Assembly (NCBI GenBank): GCA_019420325.1
Contig: JAHZHK010000128.1
Coordinates: 1-7,409 of the forward strand
Length of the DNA: 7,409 nucleotides
Reading direction: 5' to 3'
From: Coriobacteriaceae bacterium
GTDB taxonomy: Bacteria > Actinomycetota > Coriobacteriia > Coriobacteriales > UMGS124
Shown piece after piece: positions 1 through 7,409 of this stretch (positions within the stretch are counted from its first letter, which is position 1; every line of letters starts with the position of its first letter). The notes beneath the pieces are model-generated. The model was not told the DNA's origin, did no database searches, and was given only the letters and a program-made list of their open reading frames with translations. The position numbers and the translations under genes were made by a program.

Positions 1-2
1 GC

Positions 3-710
3 GACATCCACACTCATGTGCTCGAGCGTATGCAGCGCGTGCTGGCCGAGGACAAACAATACATGTACCTCATGGGCAACGCCCAGGCACGCTTGGAGGA
101 GGCGCGTCACGTCGCGCGGGCCTCGGGGCTTGTTGCGGGGTCGGCCTGCCCGGCGGGGGCTTTGCCTGCAGGAGCAGCGTGTCTGCCTCGCCAGGCGGCG
201 CAAGATGCCGTGTGGGGCGAGGATCCAGCTGACTGGCAGGATGCAGGTGTCGCCGGTCCTGGGGGCGTGCGTGACAACGAGGCGCTCATGCGCGGCCCCG
301 ACGCAGGCGAGTTCCCCTATGCTGCCGCTGCCTCTTTGGCCGAGGGCGATTGGCTTATCAACCTGGGTGGCGACACGTGGGCGCTTTTTCCCTGGTTAGG
401 CACGTATGCGTTCCTGGCGCTCGAGCGTCTCATCAAGATCAAGTGTGCGCCTCGCCTGGGCATCAAGGGCATCGATTCGGCCCGACCCTATTACATCCAG
501 TTCCGCATGCCGGCCGAGCGAGACGACTTCCTGCAGGTGGTTCAGCAGGAGGCGCTTGCGCTTGCCGACCCCATGGAGCTCGTGTATCCCGAGGAAGTGC
601 CCATTTTCGACAAGTACGACGAGTTCGTGCCCGAATGCCTCGTGCGCAAGGGCTTCGCCTATGGCGTACTTGACGTCGAGACCATGCGGGCCCGTGTCCT
701 CTCCTGGTAA
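3..710 (+). CDS. C-terminal part of a probable Lhr-like DEAD/DEAH-box helicase (5' end outside window)
   Basis: The frame is open from the left edge (it reads DIHTHVLERM at its start) and ends with TAA at 708-710, so about 235 C-terminal residues are visible. The GTG at 18 is internal and not the start. Two stretches resemble the C-terminal region of Lhr-like superfamily 2 helicases (COG1201 type). The first is a helical segment near residues 6-45 with the pattern VLxxDxxYxYLxxxAxxRLEEAR. The second is GDTWALFPWLGTYAFLALERL, about residues 124-144, matching the 'PWLGTRAxxxLxRLL' type motif. Between them, roughly residues 46-105 are rich in Ala, Gly and Pro and look like a flexible linker. The helicase motifs themselves (Walker A, DEAH) would lie upstream, outside the window, so ATPase or nucleic-acid unwinding activity cannot be seen. 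The identification is from remembered family resemblance, and another large protein with a similar tail is possible. Confidence 0.55.
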   Translation, partial: DIHTHVLERMQRVLAEDKQYMYLMGNAQARLEEARHVARASGLVAGSACPAGALPAGAACLPRQAAQDAVWGEDPADWQDAGVAGPGGVRDNEALMRGPDAGEFPYAAAASLAEGDWLINLGGDTWALFPWLGTYAFLALERLIKIKCAPRLGIKGIDSARPYYIQFRMPAERDDFLQVVQQEALALADPMELVYPEEVPIFDKYDEFVPECLVRKGFAYGVLDVETMRARVLSW

Positions 711-867
711 TGACGAAAAGGAATGGCGATTTGGGGTGCGTGCGATACGCCATTTTGGGACGACATGCCTGGTCATACGTCACGCTGCATGCGCTGTTCT
801 CGCTGGTATCCAATGGCACACAGGCTCTCTTCGTTGCAAATGCAACCGTCCTGGCGAGCAAAGGGGC

Positions 868-873
868 TATACT
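868..873 (+). promoter_or_regulatory. Candidate -10 element for xdhC
   Basis: TATACT matches the sigma-70 -10 consensus at five of six positions and lies 40 bp before the ATG at 914, which would leave a leader of about 34 nt. No good -35 sits at 16-18 bp. TTGCAA at 834-839 resembles one but is 28 bp away. This is a plausible promoter resting on the -10 hexamer alone. Confidence 0.35.
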
Positions 874-896
874 GAACTGCATCCGTGTGCTTTGCT

Positions 897-905
897 AAGG
901 AGAGG
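897..905 (+). promoter_or_regulatory. Ribosome binding site of xdhC
   Basis: AAGGAGAGG ends 8 nt before the ATG at 914, an ideal spacing. It fixes that ATG as the start. The ATG at 906 is in another frame. Confidence 0.85.
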
Positions 906-913
906 ATGTTTGC

Positions 914-1903
914 ATGAAGAAGGAAACGCTCGTTGCCATTGTCGAGGCCCTCAAGGAGGGCAAGACGCCCGTTTTCCCCGCAGGGGACTTCCCCTGCTTC
1001 GAGTCTGAGGCCCTCGCGGGCAAGGAGAACGTGACTCCTGCCGTGCTCGACGCGCTCGTCAACGGCATCACCGTGGCCGACGTGCCCGTTTTCGAGCGTG
1101 CCATCGCCGCCATGGAGGCCGGTGAGCTTGCCTGGATTGGCTTCAAGCTCGTGTTCGACCCCCAGGCTGCTCAGTCCAATGTGGACAACGAAGTCACCAA
1201 GAAGTACGGCGAGCAGGGTTCGGCCGACGGCGAGCCGCTCGTCTTCTTCTGCAGCGACGCCAAGGAGGTCGTGGCCAGCCGCGAGTACTCGCCGCGCGAC
1301 CTGTTCCAGATGAAGGACATCACGCGCGGCCCCGGCATGCACAACGACCAGTTCGCCGGCCTCACCTGGATGAGCGCCCCGCTTTTCGACAAGGTTCACG
1401 TGTGGTTGCTTGGCGCTTCCGACGCCGCGGCTGAGACGGCCGCGCTTGCCGAGCATGTGGGCTTCCGTGTGACGGTCGTGGATTACGATCCCGCCTACAT
1501 CAGCGAGGAGCGTTTCCCCACCGCTGAGCGCATCTTGCTGCCCGGCCCTGGCTTTGCCGGCATCGACGACATCGAGTGCGCTCCCGAGGACTATGTGTGC
1601 GTCCTTACCCGTGGCCACATGTTCGACCCGCAGGGCTGCGTGTGGGGCACGCGCCAGCACGCGCACTACGTGGGCATGATGGGCTGCAAGGGCAAGAACG
1701 ACACCGTGCACAACCTTGTGCTCGCCCAGGGTGGCACCGAGCTCGACTGGCAGCGCGTCAAGCGCCCCATCGGCCTCAAGTTCGGTGCCAAGACCCCCGC
1801 AGAGCTTGCCATCGCCATCGTTGCCGAGCTTGTGGACGTGCGCTATCAGCAGCGCTACTCCGCCGAGGCCCGCGCCAAGCACGACGCAAACCTGGGCAGG
1901 TAG
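914..1903 (+). CDS. xdhC: XdhC/CoxI-family protein, probable molybdenum hydroxylase maturation factor
   Basis: 329 residues, complete. XdhC proteins bind molybdenum cofactor and help insert its sulfurated form into xanthine-dehydrogenase-type enzymes in the cytoplasm. The C-terminal half shows the family's Rossmann domain. A beta strand and loop at 161-191 (HVWLLGAS, then FRVTVVDYDP) is followed by ERFPTAE at 199-205, the block HAHYVGMMGCKGKN at 249-262 and PIGLKFGAKTPAELAIAIVAEL at 285-306, matching the usual 'YIGMIGSRRK' and 'PIGLDIGAxTPEEIAVSILAE' blocks. Two things are odd. The loop at 167-174 reads GASDAAAE where family members usually have GAGHVG-like glycines. Also, the N-terminal half (1-130) lacks the GSxPRxxG motif of the XdhC_CoxI N-domain. 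It could therefore be a divergent paralogue with altered cofactor binding. No molybdenum hydroxylase gene is adjacent. The gene looks monocistronic, with its own ribosome site and a terminator 37 bp downstream. Family assignment is firm, exact function is not. Confidence 0.85.
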   Translation: MKKETLVAIVEALKEGKTPVFPAGDFPCFESEALAGKENVTPAVLDALVNGITVADVPVFERAIAAMEAGELAWIGFKLVFDPQAAQSNVDNEVTKKYGEQGSADGEPLVFFCSDAKEVVASREYSPRDLFQMKDITRGPGMHNDQFAGLTWMSAPLFDKVHVWLLGASDAAAETAALAEHVGFRVTVVDYDPAYISEERFPTAERILLPGPGFAGIDDIECAPEDYVCVLTRGHMFDPQGCVWGTRQHAHYVGMMGCKGKNDTVHNLVLAQGGTELDWQRVKRPIGLKFGAKTPAELAIAIVAELVDVRYQQRYSAEARAKHDANLGR

Positions 1904-1939
1904 AACCCGTCCAGGACGCCCCGCATCGAACCAACCATG

Positions 1940-1981
1940 AAAAAATCCCCCAGCCCACACCATGTGGACTGGGGGATTTTT
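1940..1981. terminator. Bidirectional rho-independent terminator between convergent xdhC and opp operon
   Basis: The left arm AAAAATCCCCCAG (1941-1953) pairs with CTGGGGGATTTTT (1969-1981). After one C/A mismatch the stem continues CCACA (1955-1959) with TGTGG (1963-1967), closing on a 3-nt CCA loop. The run of A on the left and T on the right gives a U-tract in RNA from either strand. It lies 37 bp after the xdhC stop and 34 bp after the oppF stop, so it can serve both transcripts. Confidence 0.93.
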
Positions 1982-2014
1982 GTAAGCGGGCGAAGCGGTG
2001 CGCCTTGATGTGCC

Positions 2015-4158
<2,144 letters not shown>

Positions 4159-4166
4159 GTCTCAGG

Positions 4167-4173
4167 CCCCCTT
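4167..4173 (-). promoter_or_regulatory. Ribosome binding site of oppD
   Basis: AAGGGGG on the - strand starts right after the oppC stop TAG (4176-4174) and ends 8 nt before the oppD ATG. It fills the 15-bp intergenic gap and decides the start. Confidence 0.75.
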
Positions 4174-5049
4174 CTAGTCCTTGGTCCTGAGCAGGTCGTT
4201 GAGGCCATCGCCGAAGAGCGAGAAGCCAAGGCCAACGATCGCCATGACGATGCCGGGCATGGAGGAAATCCACCAATAGCCGCCGAGCAGGTAGCTCTTG
4301 CCGCTGGAGATGATGGAGCCCCACTCAAGGGTGGCGGCGTCCACGCCCAGGCCCAGGAAGCTCATGGAGGCGGCGGTCATGATGCACATGACGATGTCGG
4401 AGGCCGCGTACACCACGGAGCTGGAGATGACGTTGGGCAGGATGTGGCGGAAGATGATCTTCGCGTCGGAGTAGCCCAGGGTTTTGGCGGCCTGCACGTA
4501 CTCGGAGTTCTTGGCAATGAGGACCTCGGAGCGCACCAGACGCGTGTAGGGAGGCCAGCTCACGATCCACATGGCGATGAGCAGGTTCATGACGCCGTTG
4601 CCCAGGATTGCCACGATGGCGATGGCCAGGACCATGAACGGGAACGCCACGAAGATGTCGAGGATGCGCATGATGATGGTGTCGAGCTTGCCGCCATAGT
4701 AGCCGCAGATGAGGCCCAGAAGCGTGCCGAGCACGAAGGGCAGGGCCACTGAGCCCAGGCCGATGAGCAAATCGAGGCGCGTGGCCGCGATGACCATGGT
4801 GTAGATGTCGCGGCCGTAGTTGTCGGTGCCGAACCAGTGCTCGGCGCTGGGCGCCTGGAGCATGGCCGTGAAGTCCATGAGGTCGGTGACGGGCTTGGCC
4901 GCGTCGGGGGCGAAGAGCGTGGGGAAGGCCGCCACGACGAACGCCAGCGCCACGATGACGGCGCCGATGACAAGGCTGGGGCTGCGGCGCCAAATCGGGA
5001 TCTTCTTGACCTTGGTGCGCTTGGGAGCGAGTGCTGCAGTGTCTGCCAT
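4174..5049 (-). CDS. oppC: ABC importer permease, OppC/DppC type
   Basis: 291 residues, an inner-membrane channel subunit pairing with OppB. The N-terminus is basic and cytoplasmic (KRTKVKK at 10-16), followed by a first membrane segment near 26-46. Then comes the OppC-typical extracellular motif HWFGTDNYGRD (71-81). Further hydrophobic spans lie near 93-116, 126-150, 152-165, 207-232 and 262-281, six in all. The EAA loop that docks to the ATPase is at about 183-206 (EYVQAAKTLGYSDAKIIFRH). SFLGLGV (230-236) and EWGSIIS (242-248) are also conserved OppC features. The start ATG overlaps the oppB stop as TAATG (5051-5047). GGGAG (5064-5060) lies 10 nt upstream. Length and motifs are normal for the family. 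Confidence 0.95.
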   Translation of the reverse strand: MADTAALAPKRTKVKKIPIWRRSPSLVIGAVIVALAFVVAAFPTLFAPDAAKPVTDLMDFTAMLQAPSAEHWFGTDNYGRDIYTMVIAATRLDLLIGLGSVALPFVLGTLLGLICGYYGGKLDTIIMRILDIFVAFPFMVLAIAIVAILGNGVMNLLIAMWIVSWPPYTRLVRSEVLIAKNSEYVQAAKTLGYSDAKIIFRHILPNVISSSVVYAASDIVMCIMTAASMSFLGLGVDAATLEWGSIISSGKSYLLGGYWWISSMPGIVMAIVGLGFSLFGDGLNDLLRTKD

Positions 5050-5999
5050 TATTTCTCATCTCCCAACTTGATGCGGTGGTCGAGCACCGAGTAGAGGATG
5101 TCGGTGACGAGGTTTACGACGAGCGTGATGATGACGAACACCATGACGCAGGCCTGAACGGTGGCGTAGTCGCGGCCCGTGACCGACTGCACGAGCAGGG
5201 CGCCGATGCCCGGCAGGCCGAAGATGTTCTCGATGATGACCGAGCCAGACAGCATGCCGATGATGCGCATCGACAGCAGCGTGGCCGTGGGGATAAGGGC
5301 GTTGCGAAGCACGTAGCCCGTGGAAATCACCCAGCTGGAGAGGCCCTTGGAGCGGCCGAAGTCCACATAGTCGGCATTGCGCACGTCAACGACGTTGTTG
5401 CGCACGTTACGAATGACGACGGCGATGGAGGAGAACGCCAGGGTGAAGCCAGGAAGGATGAGCGCCTCGAAATGCTCGGGCCACGTCTTGCCCCAGCCGG
5501 AGGTGGGGAAAATTCCCAGGTTCACGCCGAAGACGATGAGCAGCACCAGGCCTACCCAGAACGAAGGGGCGGCCAGACCGATGAGCGCGAAGATGCGCGT
5601 GAGGATGTCGGGCAGCTTGTCCTTCTTTACACCGGCCAGATATCCCAGGGGCAGCGCCACGATGACGGTGAAGATTGTGGCGGTGAGGGCCAGGCACAGG
5701 GTCACCTGCATGCGCGAGGCGATGAGCTGCGAGACGGGCATCTTGTAGATGGTGGAAGAGCCCAGGTCGCCCTGCACGAGGTTGCCCACGTACACGGTGA
5801 ACTGCGTCCACAGCGATGCGTTGAGGCCCATCTGCTCCTTGAGCGCCTCATACACCTTGGGGTCAATCTTGTCGCCCAGCGTTGCGAGGGCCGCGTCGCC
5901 GGGCAGAAGGCGCATAAGCAGGAATATCGCGATGACTGCAATGATGAGCACGGGGATCATCTGCAATACGCGTTTCACGATGTAACGGAATGTTTCCAC
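5049..5999 (-). CDS. oppB: ABC importer permease, OppB/DppB type (GTG start)
   Basis: 316 residues, the second channel subunit. Numbering from the GTG at 5999, the protein opens METFRYIVKR and enters a membrane segment at 12-30, as OppB proteins do, followed by the conserved PGD (33-35). Other spans lie near 98-123, 135-160, 180-197, 238-256 and 283-304. The EAA loop is at about 209-237 (ADYVDFGRSKGL, then LRNALIP), and ENIFGLPGIG (257-266) is a family hallmark. The frame stays open to an ATG at 6137, but that would add 46 residues unlike any OppB N-terminus and translate through an RNA hairpin. The GTG has AAAGGAGG 7 nt upstream. It follows the binding-protein gene after a 209-bp structured gap. 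Confidence 0.94.
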   Translation of the reverse strand: METFRYIVKRVLQMIPVLIIAVIAIFLLMRLLPGDAALATLGDKIDPKVYEALKEQMGLNASLWTQFTVYVGNLVQGDLGSSTIYKMPVSQLIASRMQVTLCLALTATIFTVIVALPLGYLAGVKKDKLPDILTRIFALIGLAAPSFWVGLVLLIVFGVNLGIFPTSGWGKTWPEHFEALILPGFTLAFSSIAVVIRNVRNNVVDVRNADYVDFGRSKGLSSWVISTGYVLRNALIPTATLLSMRIIGMLSGSVIIENIFGLPGIGALLVQSVTGRDYATVQACVMVFVIITLVVNLVTDILYSVLDHRIKLGDEK

Positions 6000-6006
6000 G
6001 CCTTCC

Positions 6007-6014
6007 CCTCCTTT
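6007..6014 (-). promoter_or_regulatory. Ribosome binding site of oppB
   Basis: AAAGGAGG on the - strand, 7 nt before GTG at 5999, is a near-perfect anti-16S match. It argues for the GTG over the upstream in-frame ATG codons, including the one at 6137. Confidence 0.9.
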
Positions 6015-6026
6015 CTTTTCTCTCCT

Positions 6027-6057
6027 TGTGCGCGAACATGAACTGTATATGCGCACA
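6027..6057 (-). promoter_or_regulatory. Inverted repeat upstream of oppB (possible operator or leader hairpin)
   Basis: TGTGCGC (6027-6033) and GCGCACA (6051-6057) form a perfect 7-bp dyad with a 17-nt centre, ending 12 bp before the oppB ribosome site. It could be a repressor operator or a leader-RNA hairpin. No regulator gene is in view. Confidence 0.4.
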
Positions 6058-6062
6058 CCTTC

Positions 6063-6088
6063 CATACACGAAACGCTAAGCATACACG
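6063..6088. repeat. Pair of 8-bp direct repeats in the oppA-oppB gap
   Basis: CATACACG occurs at 6063-6070 and 6081-6088, 18 bp start to start. Short and possibly accidental, but it lies beside the dyad in the leader of oppB. Confidence 0.3.
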
Positions 6089-6098
6089 CTTTTTTACT

Positions 6099-6158
6099 CG
6101 CAAATACATCAAATGGGGCCGCGATGGATTTTTCCACCGCAGCCCCCAGATATTTGCG
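6099..6158 (-). promoter_or_regulatory. Intercistronic RNA structure between binding-protein gene and oppB
   Basis: The inner arms 6115-6128 and 6133-6146 pair over 14 bp around a 4-nt loop. An outer perfect 8-bp stem joins CGCAAATA (6099-6106) to TATTTGCG (6151-6158). In - strand RNA the two imperfect positions are G-U wobbles, whereas in + strand RNA they are A-C mismatches, so the fold favours the operon's strand. The bases after the inner stem on the - strand (ATTTGATGTATTT) are only moderately U-rich. It is probably a partial terminator or a 3'-end stabiliser of the upstream message, giving more binding protein than permease. Confidence 0.7.
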
Positions 6159-6163
6159 TTGTT

Positions 6164-6176
6164 ACGCCTTAGGCGT
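6164..6176. repeat. 13-bp palindrome downstream of the binding-protein gene
   Basis: ACGCCTTAGGCGT is a perfect dyad of 6-bp arms around one base (in RNA, a 5-bp stem with a 3-nt loop). It lies 33 bp after the binding-protein stop on the - strand. It may add to the 3' RNA structure or be a protein site. Function is unknown. Confidence 0.35.
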
Positions 6177-6192
6177 GCGCCCAGTAAAGCTC

Positions 6193-6210
6193 AACCCTCG
6201 CGTGAGAGTT
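6193..6210 (-). other. Small hairpin overlapping the binding-protein stop codon
   Basis: On the - strand, AACTCTC (6210-6204) pairs with GAGGGTT (6199-6193) around an ACGC loop, 7 bp with one G-U. It starts within the TAA stop at 6211-6209 and is not followed by a T-run, so it is not a terminator by itself. Confidence 0.35.
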
Positions 6211-7408
6211 AGGCCTCGCGGGCAAGATCCTCGAAGCGGAAGTTGCCAAGCGGGGTCTGGACCCAGCCGGTGACAGCCTTGTTCATGGCGTTGCACCAAG
6301 GGGTGACCATGAGCGGCACGTAGATGGCCAGCTCGCGCAGCTTCTGCTGGATCTGGGCGTAGAGGTCCTTGCGCTTCTCCTCGTCGAGCTCGATGAGGGC
6401 GGCGGCGTTGAGCTGCTGCATCTCGTCGTCGAACTCCATGCCGGAGTAGTAGCCGCAGGTGACGCTGTAGTCGAACACGAACTGCATCATCTCTGCGGGG
6501 TCGGTGACGTCGTCGTTCCAGCCGGAGATGATGAGGTCGTAGTTGGAAAGATCCTTGCGGGCGGCGGAGTAGGCCGTGGCCTCAATCTGGTTGAAGTTCA
6601 CGGTGACGCCGATCTGCGCCCACTGCTTCATGAGGATCATGCCGATCTGCTGATAGGTCTCGTTGCCTTCGCGCATCAGCAAGGTGAGCTCGAACGGGCC
6701 GACGCCGGCCTCGGCGAGCAGGGCCTTTGCCTTCTCGATGTCGCCGGAAGGCTGGTCGCAGGCATAGTAGAACTCAGAGGTGGGGTTGATGATGGAGCTG
6801 GCGGGCGTGGCGTAGCCGAAGGTGATGGTGTCCACGAACTCCTGGGAGTTGGTTGCCAGGTACAGGGCCTCGCGCACCTTGGGGTCGGCGAGCTTCTCGC
6901 TCTTGCTGTTCAGCGACAGCCAGTACACCGTGGTGGAGGGGTCGGCCTCGACGCTGATGTTGGGGTCGCCCTCGAGCTGCATCATGCCGGAGAAGGACAG
7001 GTCGGTGGCAGCGTCGATGTCGCCACCCTGCAGCTGGATGATGCGGGCCGCGTCGTCGGAGACGATCTTGAACTCGACGGTCTTGGTGAGGGGTTTGCCC
7101 TCAACGCGGTAGTTGGGGTTGGCCTCAAGCGTGAGGTACTCGCCCTTCTTCCACTCAGAGACGGCATAAGCTCCGGTGCCGAGGATTCCGTTGTGGTACT
7201 CGTCGGCACCGACCTTCTCGAAGTAGGCCTTGCTCTGAACGCCCAGGGTGAAGATGCTGAGGTTGGCCAGCGTGGAGGCAGCCTCTTCCTTGGTGTAGAC
7301 GATGACGGTGGTGTCATCGGGGCACTCGACGTGGTCGAGGTTCTCGACGCACATGTGCCAGCTGGAGTCCTCGCTCCCGATGGCGCGGGTGAAGGTCCAC
7401 TCCCAGTC
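6209..7408 (-). CDS. oppA: Extracellular solute-binding protein of the peptide/nickel family (SBP family 5), N-terminus outside window
   Basis: 399 C-terminal residues are visible. The frame is open to the right edge (it begins DWEWTFTRAI), so the ATG at 7354 is internal. Family 5 binding proteins usually have 500-600 residues, so roughly the first 100-200 residues, including any lipoprotein signal, are missing. Numbered from the window edge, family motifs are GTGAYAVSEWKKGEYLTLEA (77-96) followed by NPNY, LQGGDIDAA (126-134), DPKVREALYLAT (175-186), EKAKALLAEAG (225-235) and the C-terminal-lobe segment DLIISGWNDDVTDP (291-304). It would deliver its ligand to OppBC outside the membrane. Five cysteines (20, 29, 217, 318, 372) allow disulfides in the exported protein. 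As first gene of the operon, its promoter lies outside the window. The ligand is unknown: peptides are most common, but nickel chelates and other small solutes occur in this family. Confidence 0.93.
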   Translation of the reverse strand, partial: DWEWTFTRAIGSEDSSWHMCVENLDHVECPDDTTVIVYTKEEAASTLANLSIFTLGVQSKAYFEKVGADEYHNGILGTGAYAVSEWKKGEYLTLEANPNYRVEGKPLTKTVEFKIVSDDAARIIQLQGGDIDAATDLSFSGMMQLEGDPNISVEADPSTTVYWLSLNSKSEKLADPKVREALYLATNSQEFVDTITFGYATPASSIINPTSEFYYACDQPSGDIEKAKALLAEAGVGPFELTLLMREGNETYQQIGMILMKQWAQIGVTVNFNQIEATAYSAARKDLSNYDLIISGWNDDVTDPAEMMQFVFDYSVTCGYYSGMEFDDEMQQLNAAALIELDEEKRKDLYAQIQQKLRELAIYVPLMVTPWCNAMNKAVTGWVQTPLGNFRFEDLAREA

Positions 7409-7409
7409 C

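Larger units (their letters stand above)
711..913. other. Intergenic spacer between the helicase-like gene and xdhC
   Basis: About 200 bp with no convincing gene. A 7-bp inverted repeat, AATGGCG at 722-728 and CGCCATT at 748-754, has a 19-nt loop and only four T's after it, so it is at best a weak terminator for the upstream gene. The right half is less GC-rich and carries the candidate promoter and Shine-Dalgarno of the next gene, listed separately. A 62-codon frame whose ATG overlaps the helicase stop (TAATG at 708-712) lacks a ribosome site and was rejected. Confidence 0.5.

Noticed and set aside
722..756. Terminator for the helicase-like gene
   Set aside because: The stem is only 7 bp with a 19-nt loop and four T's. 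It is mentioned within the spacer but too weak to call.
710..898. 62-codon frame starting at a TAATG overlap with the helicase-like gene
   Set aside because: It has no Shine-Dalgarno site, no recognisable domain and irregular codon use, and it covers the candidate promoter of xdhC. The TAATG alone is not enough.
773..1963. Long - strand frame antisense to xdhC (396 codons)
   Set aside because: It mirrors the codon periodicity of the clearly real xdhC gene, and its His/Val/Leu/Gly-rich translation resembles no family. It also runs through the terminator.
5031..6041. 336-codon + strand frame antisense to oppB
   Set aside because: The translation is a low-complexity Asp/His/Gly/Glu-rich shadow of the oppB codons. 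It has no domain.
6000..6160. Internal sigma-70 promoter for oppBCDF on the - strand
   Set aside because: TATACA near 6049 and TATGCT near 6083 are possible -10 hexamers, but neither has a reasonable -35 at 16-18 bp.

Overview
This is a 7.4 kb GC-rich window from a bacterial chromosome. The rich GC, the gene style (many GTG/ATG starts with strong Shine-Dalgarno sites) and the protein sequences suggest a high-GC Gram-positive. A gut-type Coriobacteriia member (Eggerthella/Slackia/Olsenella-like) is my best guess. That is inferred from general resemblance, because there is no rRNA or other marker gene in the window.

Layout. On the + strand, positions 3-710 hold the 3' end of a large gene whose C-terminus resembles Lhr-like superfamily 2 helicases. 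A roughly 200 bp spacer follows, with a candidate promoter, and then a complete XdhC-family gene (914-1903). On the - strand, reading from the right edge, lies a five-gene ABC importer operon of the peptide/nickel/opine class. Its order is a substrate-binding protein (3' part, 7408-6209), permease oppB (5999-5049), permease oppC (5049-4174), ATPase oppD (4158-3049) and ATPase oppF (3049-2015). The two transcription units converge on one strong symmetrical hairpin (1940-1981) that can terminate both.

How the genes work together. The binding protein captures a solute outside the cell. OppB and OppC form the channel and OppD and OppF power it, so the operon encodes one complete importer. The junctions oppB/oppC and oppD/oppF are both TAATG (stop and start overlap by one base), and oppC/oppD are 15 bp apart, so the four membrane-complex genes look translationally coupled. 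The binding protein gene is separated from them by 209 bp holding several inverted repeats. The most striking is a 14-bp hairpin inside an 8-bp outer stem, better paired in - strand RNA than in + strand RNA. This is the layout expected for a partial terminator or RNA-stabilising element that lets the binding protein be made in excess over the channel. The XdhC-family protein is predicted to serve a molybdenum hydroxylase, but no such enzyme is encoded here. Its nucleotide-binding loop departs from the family consensus.

No mobile element, CRISPR array, tRNA or rRNA was seen. I found no convincing new multi-gene system. The points most worth following are the intercistronic RNA structure, the dyad in front of oppB and the divergent XdhC protein.
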